Origin: Euptelea pleiosperma | Taxonomy: Eukaryota; Streptophyta; Magnoliopsida; Ranunculales; Eupteleaceae | Assembly: GCA_035048495.1 (NCBI GenBank) | Contig: CM068552.1 | Location: 21,826,154 to 21,890,153 of the forward strand | Length of the DNA: 64,000 nt | Reading direction: 5' to 3' | In this document: one piece after another, positions 10,411 to 23,345 of the stretch | Layout: the number at the start of each line of letters is the position of its first letter | How positions within the stretch are numbered: position 1 is the first letter of the stretch | Notes under the pieces: model-generated | Seen by the model: only the letters and a program-made list of their open reading frames with translations | Databases searched by the model: none | Told to the model about the DNA's origin: nothing | Program-made: the position numbers and the translations under genes

Positions 10411-13400
10411 TGAAACTTGGTTTTTCTGCGTCGTTGGTTACGAAAATCCTAATTCAACAATATTTGTAATTTTATCCGAGATCCTGTAAAATATAAACTT
10501 GTATAACAGTTTGTGTTGGATGTCGATCCGCACTCGGTGATAGTTAGTGCAACAAGGAATTAAAACTAACAGACAATATACAATGAAATATTAGAATGGT
10601 GGAAAGGTGAGAAGGGCGAGTCGATTAAAAACACATCAACATGAGATCTAGAGAACACTAAACTATACCGAAATCAAATTGCATTAATCAAAGTGTTGCT
10701 TACATGAATTAAAATAACAGAAATAAAGAAAGCAGATAAAGCTATTCTAGAAAGCATGTAAAAAGAGATTTTAGAGAGAGAAGAGAGAGAATGTAGGGGT
10801 TGATAGAGAAAGAGATAGAGAGGGAGTGTAGAGAGAGAAAGTGAGAAATAGATCTAGAGAGAGAGAAAAAGAGGAGAGAGAAATGTTCACCTCGACTGCT
10901 TATCGGCCGACAAGGTAGAGGTGAAGAAGATGCTCACCCTTTTGCATTCACTGAGTGGAGTCGGCAATGTAAAAATGTGATCGGCCTGAGGAATGTAGAG
11001 AGAGAATAGTGGAAGGTAGAAAGAGTAGATAAAGTTTTTTAGAGAGAGAAACACAAACTTAGAGAGAGAAAGCAAGATAAAAGTTTAGAGAGAGAAAGAG
11101 GAAGAAAGCAAGAGAGAGAAAGAGAAAAGAAAGCAAGAGAGGGAAAGAGAAAAGAAGAGAGAGAAACCATTACCTTTGGCAAACTTACCGGAGAGGTGAT
11201 CCATTGATGAAGAGTTTGGCCAGTGTGGATCGGACAGTGTATCTTGGAGGGGAGGCTTTCGGCCATGGTGAGTTCAACCAAGTGGTAACCAGAGGAGCGT
11301 GGTGTAGAGTGCATCTAATGGAGATGGTGATGGAGGTGTCGGAGGTTGCTGCCCAAGATGAAGAAGGTGAGAGCAGCAACATTGACATAGCAGCAAGGTT
11401 GCTGGTTCGTGAAGTTGGAGGCGCTACAACAGGCTTGATGGCCAGCAAGTGGATAGAGAATGAATCGGTGCTTGATGAGAGGGTTGGCAGTAACCAAGAG
11501 AAGAGGTTGCTGCATGGAGGTAGGTTGTAGGTCCAACATGTGATGGCTCCCAACTAAAGAAGACGTAGCACGTGAGATATGCCGGAGTACACGGGCTGGA
11601 TGATGAAGAAGAAGGTGGTGAGATGGTGGAGAACAGTGCTCCTGGTGGTGATTTGAGCACCATGAGTTGCAAGTTTGACCGTGAGGAGAAGGAGATGTCC
11701 ACGGTGGTTGCTGGATGTTGCATGATGTTCGGGTTGTGTAACAGTGAGCCGCCGAAGTTGGAGAAAACGGGCAACAAGATGAAGGGAGGTGGCCCGGTGA
11801 TGGGCAAGGGCAGCATGTGGTGGGAAGGAAAGGAGGAGAAGCAGGTCGGTGGTGTGGTGGCTCATGTCACCAGAGTTATAGTCCGACTCAAAGTGGAGGT
11901 GCTAACTGACACAAGTTCACTAGCAGGTGAGGTGGTCAGTTTCCATGGAGGAAACCGACCAGAATTTGCAGGTGGTGGTGGAGGGTGCTGGCCGTTGAGA
12001 TCTACTTGAGTTGCAGGTTGCAGGTGGAGCTAACGGAGGGAGTTCGACCTGCAACTCGTACCAGCAAGTAGTGGAGGAGAACAGAAGGTGGAGGCGGCAA
12101 CGTTGGAAGAGATTTCTGGTTGCTGCTGGTGATGTGCGCTCGAGAGGAAGGTTCCCGGCGGGAAAAGCAGACCTGCAACACGGTGTTGCAGGTGGTTGTC
12201 CGGTGGGGAGGAGTTCGTGGAGAGAATGAGAAGAATGAGGAGAATGTGGATGCTCAACGGCGCCCGAACCAACAAGTTGTGGAGTTGCAGATACACGATC
12301 TGGTTGAAGAAGAGAACCAGTCCGGTGGGTTTGTTGGGTTTGTGGCTGCACGATAGGATTAAACATGTGCACATGCACCATGCAGACCAGAGATCATGGG
12401 AGGAGCCCACGGCTCCTCCTCTTGTGGCCAAGGAGAGAGTTCTTTCCGAGAGAGATGGCTGAGCCTCCTTTTTGATAGAATGGGAGCGGGTTTTTAGAGT
12501 TAGGGGTTAGTTAATTAGGGTTGATGAAAGGGAGAGAGAATCGTTGGATCTCATGAGATTCAACGCTGTGGGATTGAGGAGAGAGTCTCACGGTTTTAGA
12601 AAACGTGGGACTATTTATTCTATTTTTGATTTTCTCTTTTATTTATTTTTTCATCTTTTTGTATGGAATGTGGTAGTGGGTTGTGGGCCGTGGGAGCGGA
12701 AAAGTGATAATGATCTTTAGCCCGTTAAATATTGTGGGTGAAGGCCGTGGACCCAGATGGAGAGTGTTAGATGGCCTTGGTGGCCGTAGGATTTGATTGA
12801 GTGGGGTCTGGGCCGCTCAAGGCCGTGGGATTAAGATGGGGGGATAGGATGGTGTAGGTTTCAGTGCGAGAGGGTTTGTGGGCCACTTGGCCATAGGCTT
12901 TGTGGGCCTTCGACTAACTAGGTTATGCCTAGGGTCATGATTGGATGAGTGAAGACTGAGGGATGATGACTGGGTCGAGCCCCAAATTGGCAAACCGTTG
13001 GATCTGGAGAGATCCACCGGTCCGCTGGATGATCTAATGGTCCGATAGATGATCTAACGGTGGAAATTAAAGTTATGGGAGATGGAATAGAACTAGGGGA
13101 GAGGAGATCAGAGGTTAGATGATGGAAGTCTGTGGGTTAGGATGATTGATCTGAGGATTGGATGGTGGGATATAAGCAATTCGATCATGGAGAGGGGGAT
13201 CAGAAGGTAGATCTGAGGATCTAATGGTAGGATGAGATGATCTAATGGTTAGATGTTAGAGTCTAGAGATATGGATATAGAGGAGAGAGAATTAGGAGAA
13301 AGAAAATAATACAAAATAAAGGCAAAAGAGCTAGCGGAGGGTCTTAAACCCTGATCTTCAACATAGACTTTAGTAGGCTCTACCAATCACGTAAGCTGTC

Positions 13401-13850
13401 ATTTTATGTTATTTGGTGCGACTTTGAATCATCTTGGTCCATCTCTTGGTCTTCAGCTTTGCCTCTCTCTTGGTTATTTGGGCTGACTCTACGATCCTCT
13501 GACTTTGCCCGTATTTGGCTTCTATCTTCTTGTCCTAGCCTGCTGGCTCTTTAAGCTTTGATAGTGGGCTTCTATAGTTAATCGTGGGCCTGTAAGTCTT
13601 GAGAATCGCCTGATCGGGTTTCTTGCGAGAGAAAAGCGCGTAATGAGACTTGATCAAAATGGCTTCATATCTAGACTTTCAGAAATGTGTTTAATGCATG
13701 CAAATATACCATTTCGTCCAGAAAAGTATATTTTACGCAACAGAAGAGACTCTTACGTAGAAATATTGATAAATAGAGCAATTTTATGTAGGAGAGTGCG
13801 ATAACGCTAACGGATAATGTCTTAAAATAAACACTTTCAAGCGAATATCA
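10411..13850 (-). mobile_element. TGATATT family, copy A (solo-LTR-like, minus)
   Basis: On the minus strand the element runs from TGATATTCGCTTGAAAGTG (at 13850) to ...CCAAGTTTCA (at 10411), about 3.44 kb with TG...CA ends. The same ends recur in copies B/D, C, E and F, and all diverge exactly outside them. Just inside the CA end is the conserved CGTAACCAACGACGC. Flanks are ACTTG and ATGTG, so no exact target duplication survives. Several 60-150 residue ORFs inside are low-complexity and mutually overlapping, and I see no gag or pol. The best explanation is a long LTR of an LTR retrotransposon. A large non-autonomous element (LARD) is the alternative. Confidence 0.65.
13336..13400 (-). other. 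tRNA-like module in copy A
   Basis: On the minus strand the stretch holds GCTTACGTGATTGGTAGAGC, like a tRNA D arm and A box. About 35 bases on comes AGGGTTTAAGACCCT, like a T arm whose B-box-like core is at 13340-13350. The D stem GCTT/GAGC pairs with one wobble. The anticodon arm and acceptor stem do not pair convincingly, so this is not a functional tRNA gene. Equivalent modules occur in all other copies of the family. Confidence 0.45.
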
Positions 13851-15667
13851 ATGTGCCACTTCAATGATTAAGAACACAACCCATGAGAAAAGTTCTAATC
13901 CAATGAATAAGATAAATCTTAGTATTTAGGTCCACCAAGAGAGAGGTTAACTATGGTTTAAAAAATGTCCGTTATAACGGATTCAGACCTCCCCCGTGAC
14001 GTTATGTAGAGTTAAAACGCCCAAAAAATAATGACCGTATTTTTTTTATAACGACCTGAAACAACGGTTTTTCCGTGTCATAGGATCGGAAACCCTTGAA
14101 TCAACACATTTTTTAATTATTTGAGACTTTTAACCTATAAAATGAGCAAATCTTGCACAGTGGCTCGTATCGGATGTCGATCTGCACTCAGGGGTTAGTT
14201 CGCGCACATTAAGAACATCAATAAATAAGGAAATGCTACAGAATATGGTGGGGTGAGATGGGTTGAAGTTGAATTTTAAAACTTGATTGATTTTAGAGTG
14301 AGAAAAACTACAATCATATCAGAAAATGATGAAATAAAATTAACTTTTAATCAAATCAAAGTGGCATACAACTAGTAAAAAAATTAAAATAAACATAAAA
14401 CAACTACTCTAGGAAGCAATAAACTAGAGAGAATGGCTTAGAGAGAGAAAGAATGAGAGACATAAATTAGGTAGAGAGAGAAAGAGTTTTTAGAGAGAAT
14501 GTGAGGAGAAGATGGGTTTTCAAACCCTAGAGAGAGAGAAAGTAAGAGAAGAGAGAGAAAGTAAAGAGGGAGAAAGTGTAAGAAAGTTTACAGAGAGAAA
14601 GCTTTAGAAATCTAGAGAGAGAAAGAAGTGAAGAGAGAGAAAGAAGATGATTTATTGAGACTTTACTTGGGATACTCACCTCGCCGGCTTGAATAAAGTG
14701 GTGGCAACAAGGAGGAGAACGTGGAGATGACATGCAATAAGGTGGAGGAAAGGAGAGAAGGTGAAAGCCCACCTTACTGGTTCATGGTGGTAGCTGCAGG
14801 TAGGTGGGTGTGGCATGGAATGTTGCCATTTATGCAGGCTACATTCTGTGAGAAGCCCGGACTAATGACGACAAGGAAATAGTTGGGGAGCATGCCGTTC
14901 AGGTTGGTGAACATCCAGCAACAGTGTTACAGACATTGCCGGTGGACAGATGGTTCAACTTGCAACGTCTGTAATTTTTTTATTATGGAAAAGATAGAGG
15001 AAGCATGTGCTTCAGTCGGCCAAACTGTGGGCCCCCACGGTTAAAGAGACCGAGAAGGAGGACCTGCTACTGCACTTACCTGTGGTGGCTGTGGAGAGCT
15101 GGTGGGGTGCTGAAGCAGCCAAAAAGGATGGAGGAGGGGAAGAGAGGCGAGAAGTTCTACAACTTGGTGGAAGTGATGTCCGACCGGTGAGGGAGGAAGA
15201 AAAATGAGGAGAAGTTGAATACCACACAAGTTGTTGTAGGCCAAGGAAGGCGTTGCAGGTCAGTGCAAGAAGGTGGGGTGAAAGAAGACGGAGAGGAGCA
15301 GGGAGATGGAGTGATGGCTCCACCGTGAGAGAGAAGGATCAGCAACGATGGTGTTGTAAGTGGGTTGACGGCCTGCAATGGTTGCAGGCCATGAAGGTGT
15401 GGAAGATCTTAGCAAGTTGGGGAGCCCACCTAGAAGGACTGGCCGGAGTTGCAGGTCTGCAACTTCGGTGGGTCAGAAAAGAGAGAAGAAGAAGGAAAAG
15501 ATGAAGAGAAGAGGAGCTTACCTGCTGGAGAGACCGTTGTGGGTGGTGGTTGAAGGAGAAGGTGTTGCAGACGTGGTGCGCCAGGAGGAGAGAAATCAAC
15601 GGCTAAGATTGCCGTCCAAGGTGGTGCTTGGTGGCGGTTCAATTGGAGCTGCTGGTTGGGATGTTAA

Positions 15668-16108
15668 TGTTGGGACGGTTTCACAAAATAGTGGGATCTT
15701 CCCACGTTTTTCTATTTCTTATTTGGTCCTACCCACGTGTCGTTGTAAAACGTGGGTTGATCGGTTGCCTAAAATATCTGGGACTTAGTTGGAATGCAAT
15801 CCCAACGAATATGGAGAGTGGTTACTCCATTTTAGGTGATATGCTCTATCTTTCCTATTTCTTCGATGGGTGGAAGTAAGGAGAGGTTTTCTATTTAAGT
15901 GGGAGCCGTCCCCTCCCTTGTACGCAGTTGTTTCATCCCATCTCACTGTGACAGTGCAAAGGGTTCGGGGTAGAGCTTCCACGCTTGTATCTTTTGGATT
16001 CACGTTTTCGGGTATGTGAACTTAAGTTTTCCATTTACATAATGTTGAAGTTATTTTGATTGTTGAATGAGGTTCTGGATTTGTGATTTCGGGTGTCAAA
16101 ACCCAACA
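15668..16108 (+). repeat. 5' LTR of the copia element
   Basis: 441 bp, TGTTGGGACGG to GTGTCAAAACCCAACA. It holds a TATA-like CTATTTAAG near 15891 that may mark U3/R. Relative to the 3' LTR it has an extra GAAG near 15873. Confidence 0.97.
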
Positions 16109-16109
16109 T

Positions 16110-16121
16110 TGGTATCGGAGC
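16110..16121 (+). promoter_or_regulatory. Primer binding site for tRNA-Met(i)
   Basis: TGGTATCGGAGC follows the 5' LTR after one base. It matches the canonical copia site TGGTATCAGAGC (complement of the initiator tRNA-Met 3' end) at 11 of 12 positions, with G for A at 16117. Confidence 0.92.
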
Positions 16122-17688
16122 AAAGGTTGAACCTCATTTACAATCAAAATTTCAGAAGATTCGAAGAAATTTTGAAGTTTTTTCTTGGAAAACATACCTT
16201 ATTGGAGGCATTTTCAGTCGCCGGCTACCCTTTAGATCGTCGGCGGTGGTGTCGCCGGAATGCGCTGGTCATTTTGGCCGGTGCTCTCTCCAGTGGTGTC
16301 ACTTGTTGGTGTTTTCTCCATCAATTTGCAGGCTGTCTCTATTAGGGTTTTTATTTTGGGAGAAAAAAAATCAGAAACAACAACTCTTATAAAGAAGAAG
16401 GAGATGAAGTGTGGGCTTCAAAAGCCCAACACGATTGTTTGAAGGGCCAACCCATAATGCTAGTCTTTAATATTTTGGTCCATGGACTTGCCATGTTCTA
16501 ATGGACATAGCACATTTTAATGGACCATGCCTAGGCCCAGTTCGATTGAACACCATACATTGGGGTTGCAACACAATCTGTTAACACAGTGGATCCGACC
16601 CGAACCGATATACAACCCGATCCATTGCCCAACTGGGTCAACTCGACCCAACCCAGTTTTGACCAAGTCAAACCCATTGACCGGGTCAATGCGGTTTGGG
16701 TTGACTAATTGATGAACCATTATAAGGTCCTGTTTGTGGCACATAAGAACCTATTTTTACACATTATGACTGCTTTTATAATTTCGGGCTCATTTTAAGT
16801 CCGATTGAGGCCCGTAAACAGTCAATTTAAAGAGAATTGATAGACCTTTGGTTTGAATCATATATCAAAATAAAATATGATTTCTTTTTATAATAAATGT
16901 TTATCATATGTTTAGGTTGCTAGACAACATATGCATTAAGCTAGTTTCTTTGAGAACCTAGACTAGGCGTATACATATACATTTACTCATATCCATCCAG
17001 AACAATAAATTAACTAATAAAAGATAGTTTTATATCATCTAAGATAGAGTAAATGTGCGTGAATACCCCTAGCAAACAATATTTAAAAAATGTTGAACCT
17101 AGACATATGATTTGCCCTTAGCGGGTGATAAGTCTTACCTATAAGGGGTTCTAGGAAGACTAATAAAGTGGTCGTTTAAGGATTCATGACTCTAGTAGCA
17201 TCGAGCTTTGCCTAAAGGTGACCGACCTACGAAGGTTGTGCTTTCTTTGGACTTTGGGATTCACATCTCATTAAGACTAAAGGTAACACTGACTTGCGTT
17301 AAAATTTTCAATTTCTACCAAAAGGTGATTTAAGATAATTTTAACGGAAGCCGAGTGAGTAGAATAGTCACTAGTGTGACGGGAGATAAAGATAACCCTC
17401 TTGCCAAAAGGTAGTCGAAGTGTCTGAGTCAAACTAGAGCACGAGTGGCTAGGTCTATGCACGCTTTATCAGCGTGACCCAGGGAGGCTAATAACATATC
17501 AAAATCTCTGCCAAAAGGTGAGGTTAGATGATGTATCTTGCCTGTTCCCGTAGGGTGGAAAGTTTTGGCACATGATAAAACACCCTGATCAGTCCGGTCT
17601 TGACCCCTAACACGGACTGAAACCCTTAAGCTTGTAAAAATTTTAAGGATTAAATTGTGACGCTAGTCATGTCTATGTCAATGCAGCT
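16122..17688 (+). other. Long untranslated leader of the copia element
   Basis: About 1.57 kb lies between the primer site and the Gag start at 17689. It contains no conserved coding region, only short ORFs, and a segment of direct and inverted AACCCGA/GGGTCAA motifs at about 16590-16700. The leader is long for a copia element and could hold packaging signals or captured sequence. Confidence 0.6.
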
Positions 17689-20600
17689 ATGAATGGTACT
17701 TCAGTTCAGAGGCATTTGGCAGGGATAGAGCCATTGAATGGTTCTAACTATTCCCACTGGCGGATGAGTGTTGACATTATGTTAGGATGCATGGACTATG
17801 ATTTTGTCCTCATTGAGGATGTGCCTGAGACTCCGACTCCAGATTCTTCAGAGTCCGTGAAGGCTATTTATGCCAAGTGGGAAAAGGCCAATCGAATGGC
17901 CATGATGATTATCCGTGCATCTATTAGTGATTCTTTTCGTGGTGGCATAGAAGTTACTGGCACAACAAAGGAGCTTCTTTCTGTTATTAAGAAGCAATTT
18001 GTTGGCACTAAGAAGTCTTTGCAGTATGGTTATCTAGCCTAGTTGATGGCCCTTAAGTATGATGGGAACGGTAATGTTCGAGAACATCTTTTAAAGATGT
18101 CCAAAATGGTTATTGGTCTTAGAGATCAAGGTGTCACTTTCGAGGATGATTTACTAGTTCACATGGCAGTTCTTTCACTGCCAAAGTCTTTTGACACTTT
18201 TAAGGTGAACTACAATGCTCAAGAGACCAAATGGGACCTACATCAGCTTATTACTTTATGTGTGACCGAGGAGGAGCGTTTCAGGGGATCTAGGGTCGAA
18301 TCAGCTCATTTTGGAGTTCCTTCTAGAAGTAAGAAGACTTTTAAGAAGAAAGGGTTTAAGAAGATCAGCAATAAAGATAAGACAGTGAAACTTGCCTCAA
18401 GGAGTAAAGATAAGACAGTGAAGCCTGAAGATTACGAGTGTTGGTTCTGTAAGAAGAAAGGTCATCTGAAGAAAGACTGTATCAAATTCAAGGAGTGGAT
18501 GAAGAAGAACAGAGGAGGTATAAATATAGTTTCCGTGTGTTTTGAGTCATATCTTGTGGATGTTCCAGCAAATTCTTGGTGGATTGACTCAAGTGCCTCT
18601 GTGCACATCACCCATTCTTTGCAGGGGTTCAGCAGCAGGAGAAACCCCAGACCCGAGGATAGGCTATTCTTGGGGAATGTGGCGGCAATGAAAGTTGAAA
18701 CTGTTGGGACCTGTCGCCTAGTTCTTGATTCTGCTTTTATTTTAGTTTTGGAGGATACTTTCTATATACCGTCTTTTAGAAGGAATCTCATTTCTGTTTC
18801 TAGACTTGACGCACATGGATATGGTTTTTTATTTAGAGATTCTGCATTATCTATTTATCATCATTCAGATATTGTTGGTCGTGGTTTGTTGGTGGATGGA
18901 TTATATCAGATATCTCTTGATAGTTCGTTTGCTTCTTCTATGTTATGTGAGTCGTCTAGTTCTGTTGGTTCTAAGCGCTCTCGCTTAAAAGATAATTCTT
19001 CGATGTTATGGCATAAGAGGCTAGGCCATGTCTCTAGGAGGAGGCTAGAGTTGATGGTCAAAGACAGGATCCTAAGTCCGTTAGACTTCTCAGATTTTTC
19101 TACATGTGTGGATTGTATTAGAGGCAAGATGCCTAAGCAACATAAGCTAGAGGCTTCCAGAGCCTCAGGGCTATTGGATTTAATCCACATAGATATATGT
19201 GGTCCGTTTCCTACTCCATCTCGCGGTGGTCAGCGGTATTTTATCAGCTTCATCGATGATTACTCGAGATATGCCTATATTTTTCTGATCCATCACAAAT
19301 CTGAAGCTCTTGATGCATTCAAACTTTTTCAAACAGAGGTTGAGAAGCAATTAGATCGAAAGATCAAGGCAATTCGTTCGGATAGAGGAAGAGAGTATTA
19401 TGGCAGAATGGACCATGATGGAGTGAATCATGGAGGTTTTGTGGAGTACTTGAGAAAGCATGGGATAGTTCCTCAGTACACCACACCAAGAACACCAGAA
19501 CAGAATGGTGTTTCTGAAAGGAGAAATCGCACTTATCAAGAAGCAGTTCGGAGTTTGATGAACCACTCTGACCTGCCAGAATCCTTTTGGGGAGAAGCTT
19601 TGAAATTTGCAATTTATGTTCTCAACCGAGTTCCTTGCAAAGCTGCACCTGAAACTCCATATAAGATCTGGACTGGCAGAAAGCCAAAACTTGGCCACAT
19701 TCACATTTGGGGTTGCCCCGCTGAAGCTAAACTATATAATCCAGATTCGAAGAAGCTCGACCCTAGGACCGTTCATTGTTATTTTATCGGTTATCCCGAA
19801 AGGTCCATGGGTTTTAGATTCTACTGTCCATCTAGGCCCATGGAGATCGTTGAGACCAGTCATGCCAAGTTTCTTGAAGGTGGCCAGAACAGTGGGAGCA
19901 CAGGTCACAAGAAAATCACCTTTTATGAAGCTAGTAGTGCTCCAACTCTCATTCTCTCAGAAGTTTTACTAGTTTTTTCCGGCACTCCAGTCATTCCTTC
20001 CAGTGTTGAGAATGAGATTGTTGCACCTCAAGGTCCAATTCCAGAGTTGCATATTGTTCCAGTGGTGGAGCCCATTCCACTCAGGAGATCCTCCAGAGAA
20101 CGTAGATCGGCCATACCTGACGATTATGAGGTATATCTACAGGAGGATAAGATGAGAGATCTAGATGTAGAAGATCCTTTAACCTTTGTAGCATCTATGG
20201 AAAGCAATGAGTCTCAATACTGGTTAGATGCCATGAGAGAGGAATTGCAATCCATGGAGAAGAATGAGGTTTGGGATCTTGCGGTCATTCCTAAGGACCG
20301 TAAGAAGATTGAGTGTAAATGGGTTTACAAGACCAAGAGAGACTCAGAAGGAAAAATAGAGAGATTCAAGGCAAGGCTAGTGGCTAAAGGCTTCAGACAG
20401 AAACCAGGAGTAGATTTCTCTGAAACTTTCTCTCCAGTATCATCTAAGGACTCATTGAGGATCATATTAGCCATTGTGGCCCATTATGATCTAGAATTAC
20501 ATCAGATGGATGTAAAGACAGCTTTCCTTAACGGCGATCTTGATGAAGAGATTTACATGGCCCAGCCCGATGGATTCGTGATCCAAGGCAAGGAGCATCT

Positions 20601-21757
20601 CGTGTGCAAACTTAAGAAGTCGATCTATGGACTTAAGTAGGCATCGAGACAGTGGTATTTGAAGTTTGACCAAGTTGTGGTTAGATATGGCTTCAAGGAG
20701 AACATTGTTGATAAGTGCATATACCTCAAGGTGAGTGGGAGTCATTTCGTAATTCTTGTCCTCTACGTAGACGACATCTTACTGGCTAGTAATGACATCC
20801 ATTTGCTTCATGATTCGAAATATTTTCTGTCAAAAAATTTTGATATGAAAGACATGGGAAATGCTGAGTATGTTTTGGGGATCAAGATTCTTAGAAATCG
20901 CCCCGCTGGCGGCCTATTGGGATTATCTCAAAGATCTTACATTGATAAAGTACTCAAAAGGATTGGCATGCACAACTGTGCACCTGGTGAGGCCCCTGTG
21001 GTTAAGGGAGACATTTTCAGCCAGGATCAGTGTCCCAAGAACCAGATAGAGAGAAAACAGTTGATATCATAGAATATACTTCTACGGTTGGTAGCTTGAT
21101 GTATGCGATGATATGCATTCGCCCAGACATTAGCTATATTGTTAGCATGCTCGGCAGATATCAGCAAAATCTAGGTATTGCTCATTGGAAAGCGGTGAAG
21201 AAAGTACTACGGTACTTACAAAGGACGACGGACTTTATGTTGGTCTTCAGGAGATCGAATGAGCTTGAGATTGTTGGCTATACCGACTCAGACTATGCAG
21301 GATGCCGCGATAGCCTGAAGTCTACTTCTGGTTATATCTTTATGCTTGCTCATGGAGCCATCTCCTGGAGGAGCTCCAAACAATCTATCATGACTGATTC
21401 TACTATGCATGCTGAGTACATTGGTTGTTATGAGGCGACTCGACACGCGATGTGGTTGAGAAATTTCATTATGGCGCTGGGCGTTGTGGATTCTATTCAT
21501 AGGCCGCTAGTTATTCATTGCGACAATGAGGCTGTGACCAAGTATGTGAAGAACGAGTGGATGACAAAGAGTAACAAGCACATAGAAATTAAGTATCTTC
21601 TAGTGTGTGAGAAGGTTCGAGAGGGAATCATTGAGATCCCGCACCTGGACACCGGTAGGATGATTGCCGATCCTCTTACGAAGGGACTTCTGCCAAAATC
21701 TTCAAGGAGCATGTCAGTCGCATGGGAGTGTTAGAGTCTTTAGACTATATTGTGTGA
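17689..21757 (+). pseudogene. copia gag-pol polyprotein, four disabling changes
   Basis: The frame opens with ATG at 17689 and carries Gag (UBN2-type, to ~18400), a CCHC zinc knuckle at 18439-18480, protease (18577-18600), the pre-integrase His/Cys region (about 19003-19130), an integrase core with D, D and E regions near 19189, 19378 and 19493, reverse transcriptase with YVDD at 20764-20775, and RNase H around 21274-21430. Breaks are: TAG at 18040-18042; TAG at 20638-20640, at the near-invariant Gln of the RT 'LKQ' motif; a frameshift between about 21055 and 21068; and a one-base loss in an A run at 21695-21698, after which the natural C-terminus reads in another frame to TGA at 21755-21757. 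The protease motif reads Asp-Ser-Ser instead of Asp-Ser/Thr-Gly at 18586-18594, probably inactivating. The two stops and the protease change are all compatible with C-to-T or G-to-A mutation. Confidence 0.93.
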
Positions 21758-22365
21758 TTGGATATTGTTTATGTCTTTATTGATGTTTTTGTTTCACTCC
21801 TGTTATTGATTTGAGAAATAAATGTCTTTCAATGCTTATATTATAGTTATTGTGACATTCAATTTTGTGCATATGCTATGAGGTTAAGTTGGCCTAATAA
21901 TACAAAGATGTATTCATGAAGTGTGCTTGGGCTAGATGTGATCGGGCAACACATCGGTAAACCCTTAGCCTGATAAAAAAGGTGATAGTTTTTACATGGC
22001 GAGTTGTCGTAATGTATCAGGATGACGTACTACAAGTACGAAGCTTGACGAATGAGAAATGTACATGTAAGATTGCATGAGGTATGTACATCACTCTAAA
22101 TATATCACTATAACCACATGAAGTTAAAACTCTCAAATTCATTCAATGGTACTAACCTTGAGACCATGGAATTGTCTTGGTGTCAAGAAAGAATGCCAAA
22201 ACATTCATGATCCATTGCTAGTTTTGTGCTTGGAATTGAGTGAAAGTTAAGGAACTACCAAAGTTATTTTAGGCAATGATTTTTTAAAATAAAGAGTGGC
22301 CACTCGATCGTTTTCAAAAGTTATCAACCCATTGTGTAGTTTTTCCAAAATTACGTGTGTGGACC

Positions 22366-22376
22366 AAGTGGGAGAT
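22366..22376 (+). other. Polypurine tract of the copia element
   Basis: AAGTGGGAGAT lies directly before the 3' LTR TGTTGGG. This is the usual copia plus-strand primer context. Confidence 0.85.
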
Positions 22377-22813
22377 TGTTGGGACGGTTTCACAAAATAG
22401 TGAGATCTTCTCACGTTTTTCTATTTCTTATTTGGTCCTACCCACGTGTCGTTGTAAAACGTGGGTTGATCGGTTGCCTAAAATATCTGGGACTTAGTTG
22501 GAATGTAATCCCAATTAATATGGAGAGTGGTTACTCCATTTTAGGTGATATGCTCTATCTTTCCTATTTCTTCGATGGGTGTAAGGAGAGGTTTTCTATT
22601 TAAGTGGGAGCCGTCCCCTCCCTTGTACGCAGTTGTTTCATCCCATCTCACTGTGACAGTACAAAGGGTTCAGGGTAGAGCTTCCACGCTTGTATCTTTT
22701 GGATTCGCGTTTCCGGGTATGTGAACTTAAGTTTTCCATTTACATAATGTTGAAGTTATTTTGATTGTTGAATGAGGTTCTAGATTTGTGATTTCGGGTG
22801 TCAAAACCCAACA
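22377..22813 (+). repeat. 3' LTR of the copia element
   Basis: 437 bp, TGTTGGG to CCCAACA, followed at once by the target duplication GTTAA (22814-22818). Confidence 0.97.
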
Positions 22814-23345
22814 GTTAATGGTTGCTTGGTTCATGATGAACCGTGAAGAAGATGAAGTGCTAATGGGCTACCGGTGGAAGGAGTGAGGTGTTGTTGCTAG
22901 TTGTCAATACCGTGGTGGAGTTGCAGGTCTTTGCACGGTGACGTTGGTGATCGACTTGGAGATCGGTGCTCCAAGGATTGTAGACGCAGGGAGTTGAGGA
23001 CGAACCAGTCCAGTCAAGAGCGGCTGCCTCTAGGAGTTGCAGCCGTGAGAGATAGATAGGAGAGGGGAAGAGATACGTTAGGGAATAGAGGGGGGAGGGA
23101 ACTGTCTGTGAGAGTTGAAGGAGAGGTTTTAAAGGAGGGTTTAGGGTTAGTGTTAGATGAAGGGCTAGGATTGACAGTTAGGATTAGAATGGGGAGGAGG
23201 TGGTAAGAGAGAGTAAGGGAATAGAGATGTGCCCACGTGAGAGTTTTCTCTCTTTTTGTTATTTTTCTATTTATTATTTTTTCTTTTTTTCTTTTCTTCT
23301 ATTGGGTTAATGGGCTGTGGGTTGCGGCATTGAGTTATGGTTGGG

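Larger units (their letters stand above)
15668..22813 (+). mobile_element. Ty1/copia LTR retrotransposon, complete but inactive
   Basis: The element is 7146 bp with LTRs at both ends (TGTTGGG...CCCAACA) and an exact 5-bp target duplication GTTAA at 15663-15667 and 22814-22818. The LTRs differ by ten substitutions (nine transitions) and one 4-bp indel over ~437 bp, about 2.3%, so insertion was recent. A tRNA-Met primer site and a polypurine tract are in place. Gag, protease, integrase, reverse transcriptase and RNase H follow in copia order. The coding region has two in-frame stops and two frameshifts, so this copy cannot act alone. It is inserted in TGATATT family copy B/D. Confidence 0.97.

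Noticed and set aside
11039..12462. Cluster of overlapping 60-150 residue ORFs on both strands
   Set aside because: They lie within repeat copy A, in G/A-rich DNA with few stops in any frame, and overlap each other in up to four frames. No domain is recognisable and other family copies do not keep them.
13336..13400. Functional tRNA gene
   Set aside because: D- and T-arm-like parts are present, but the anticodon arm and acceptor stem do not pair and the D loop is too long. Kept only as a tRNA-like module.
14527..15788. ORFs in copy B, including a 136-residue one ending in the copia LTR
   Set aside because: Low-complexity sequence of the same repeat family; the longest ORF runs across the transposon boundary, so it cannot be a conserved gene.
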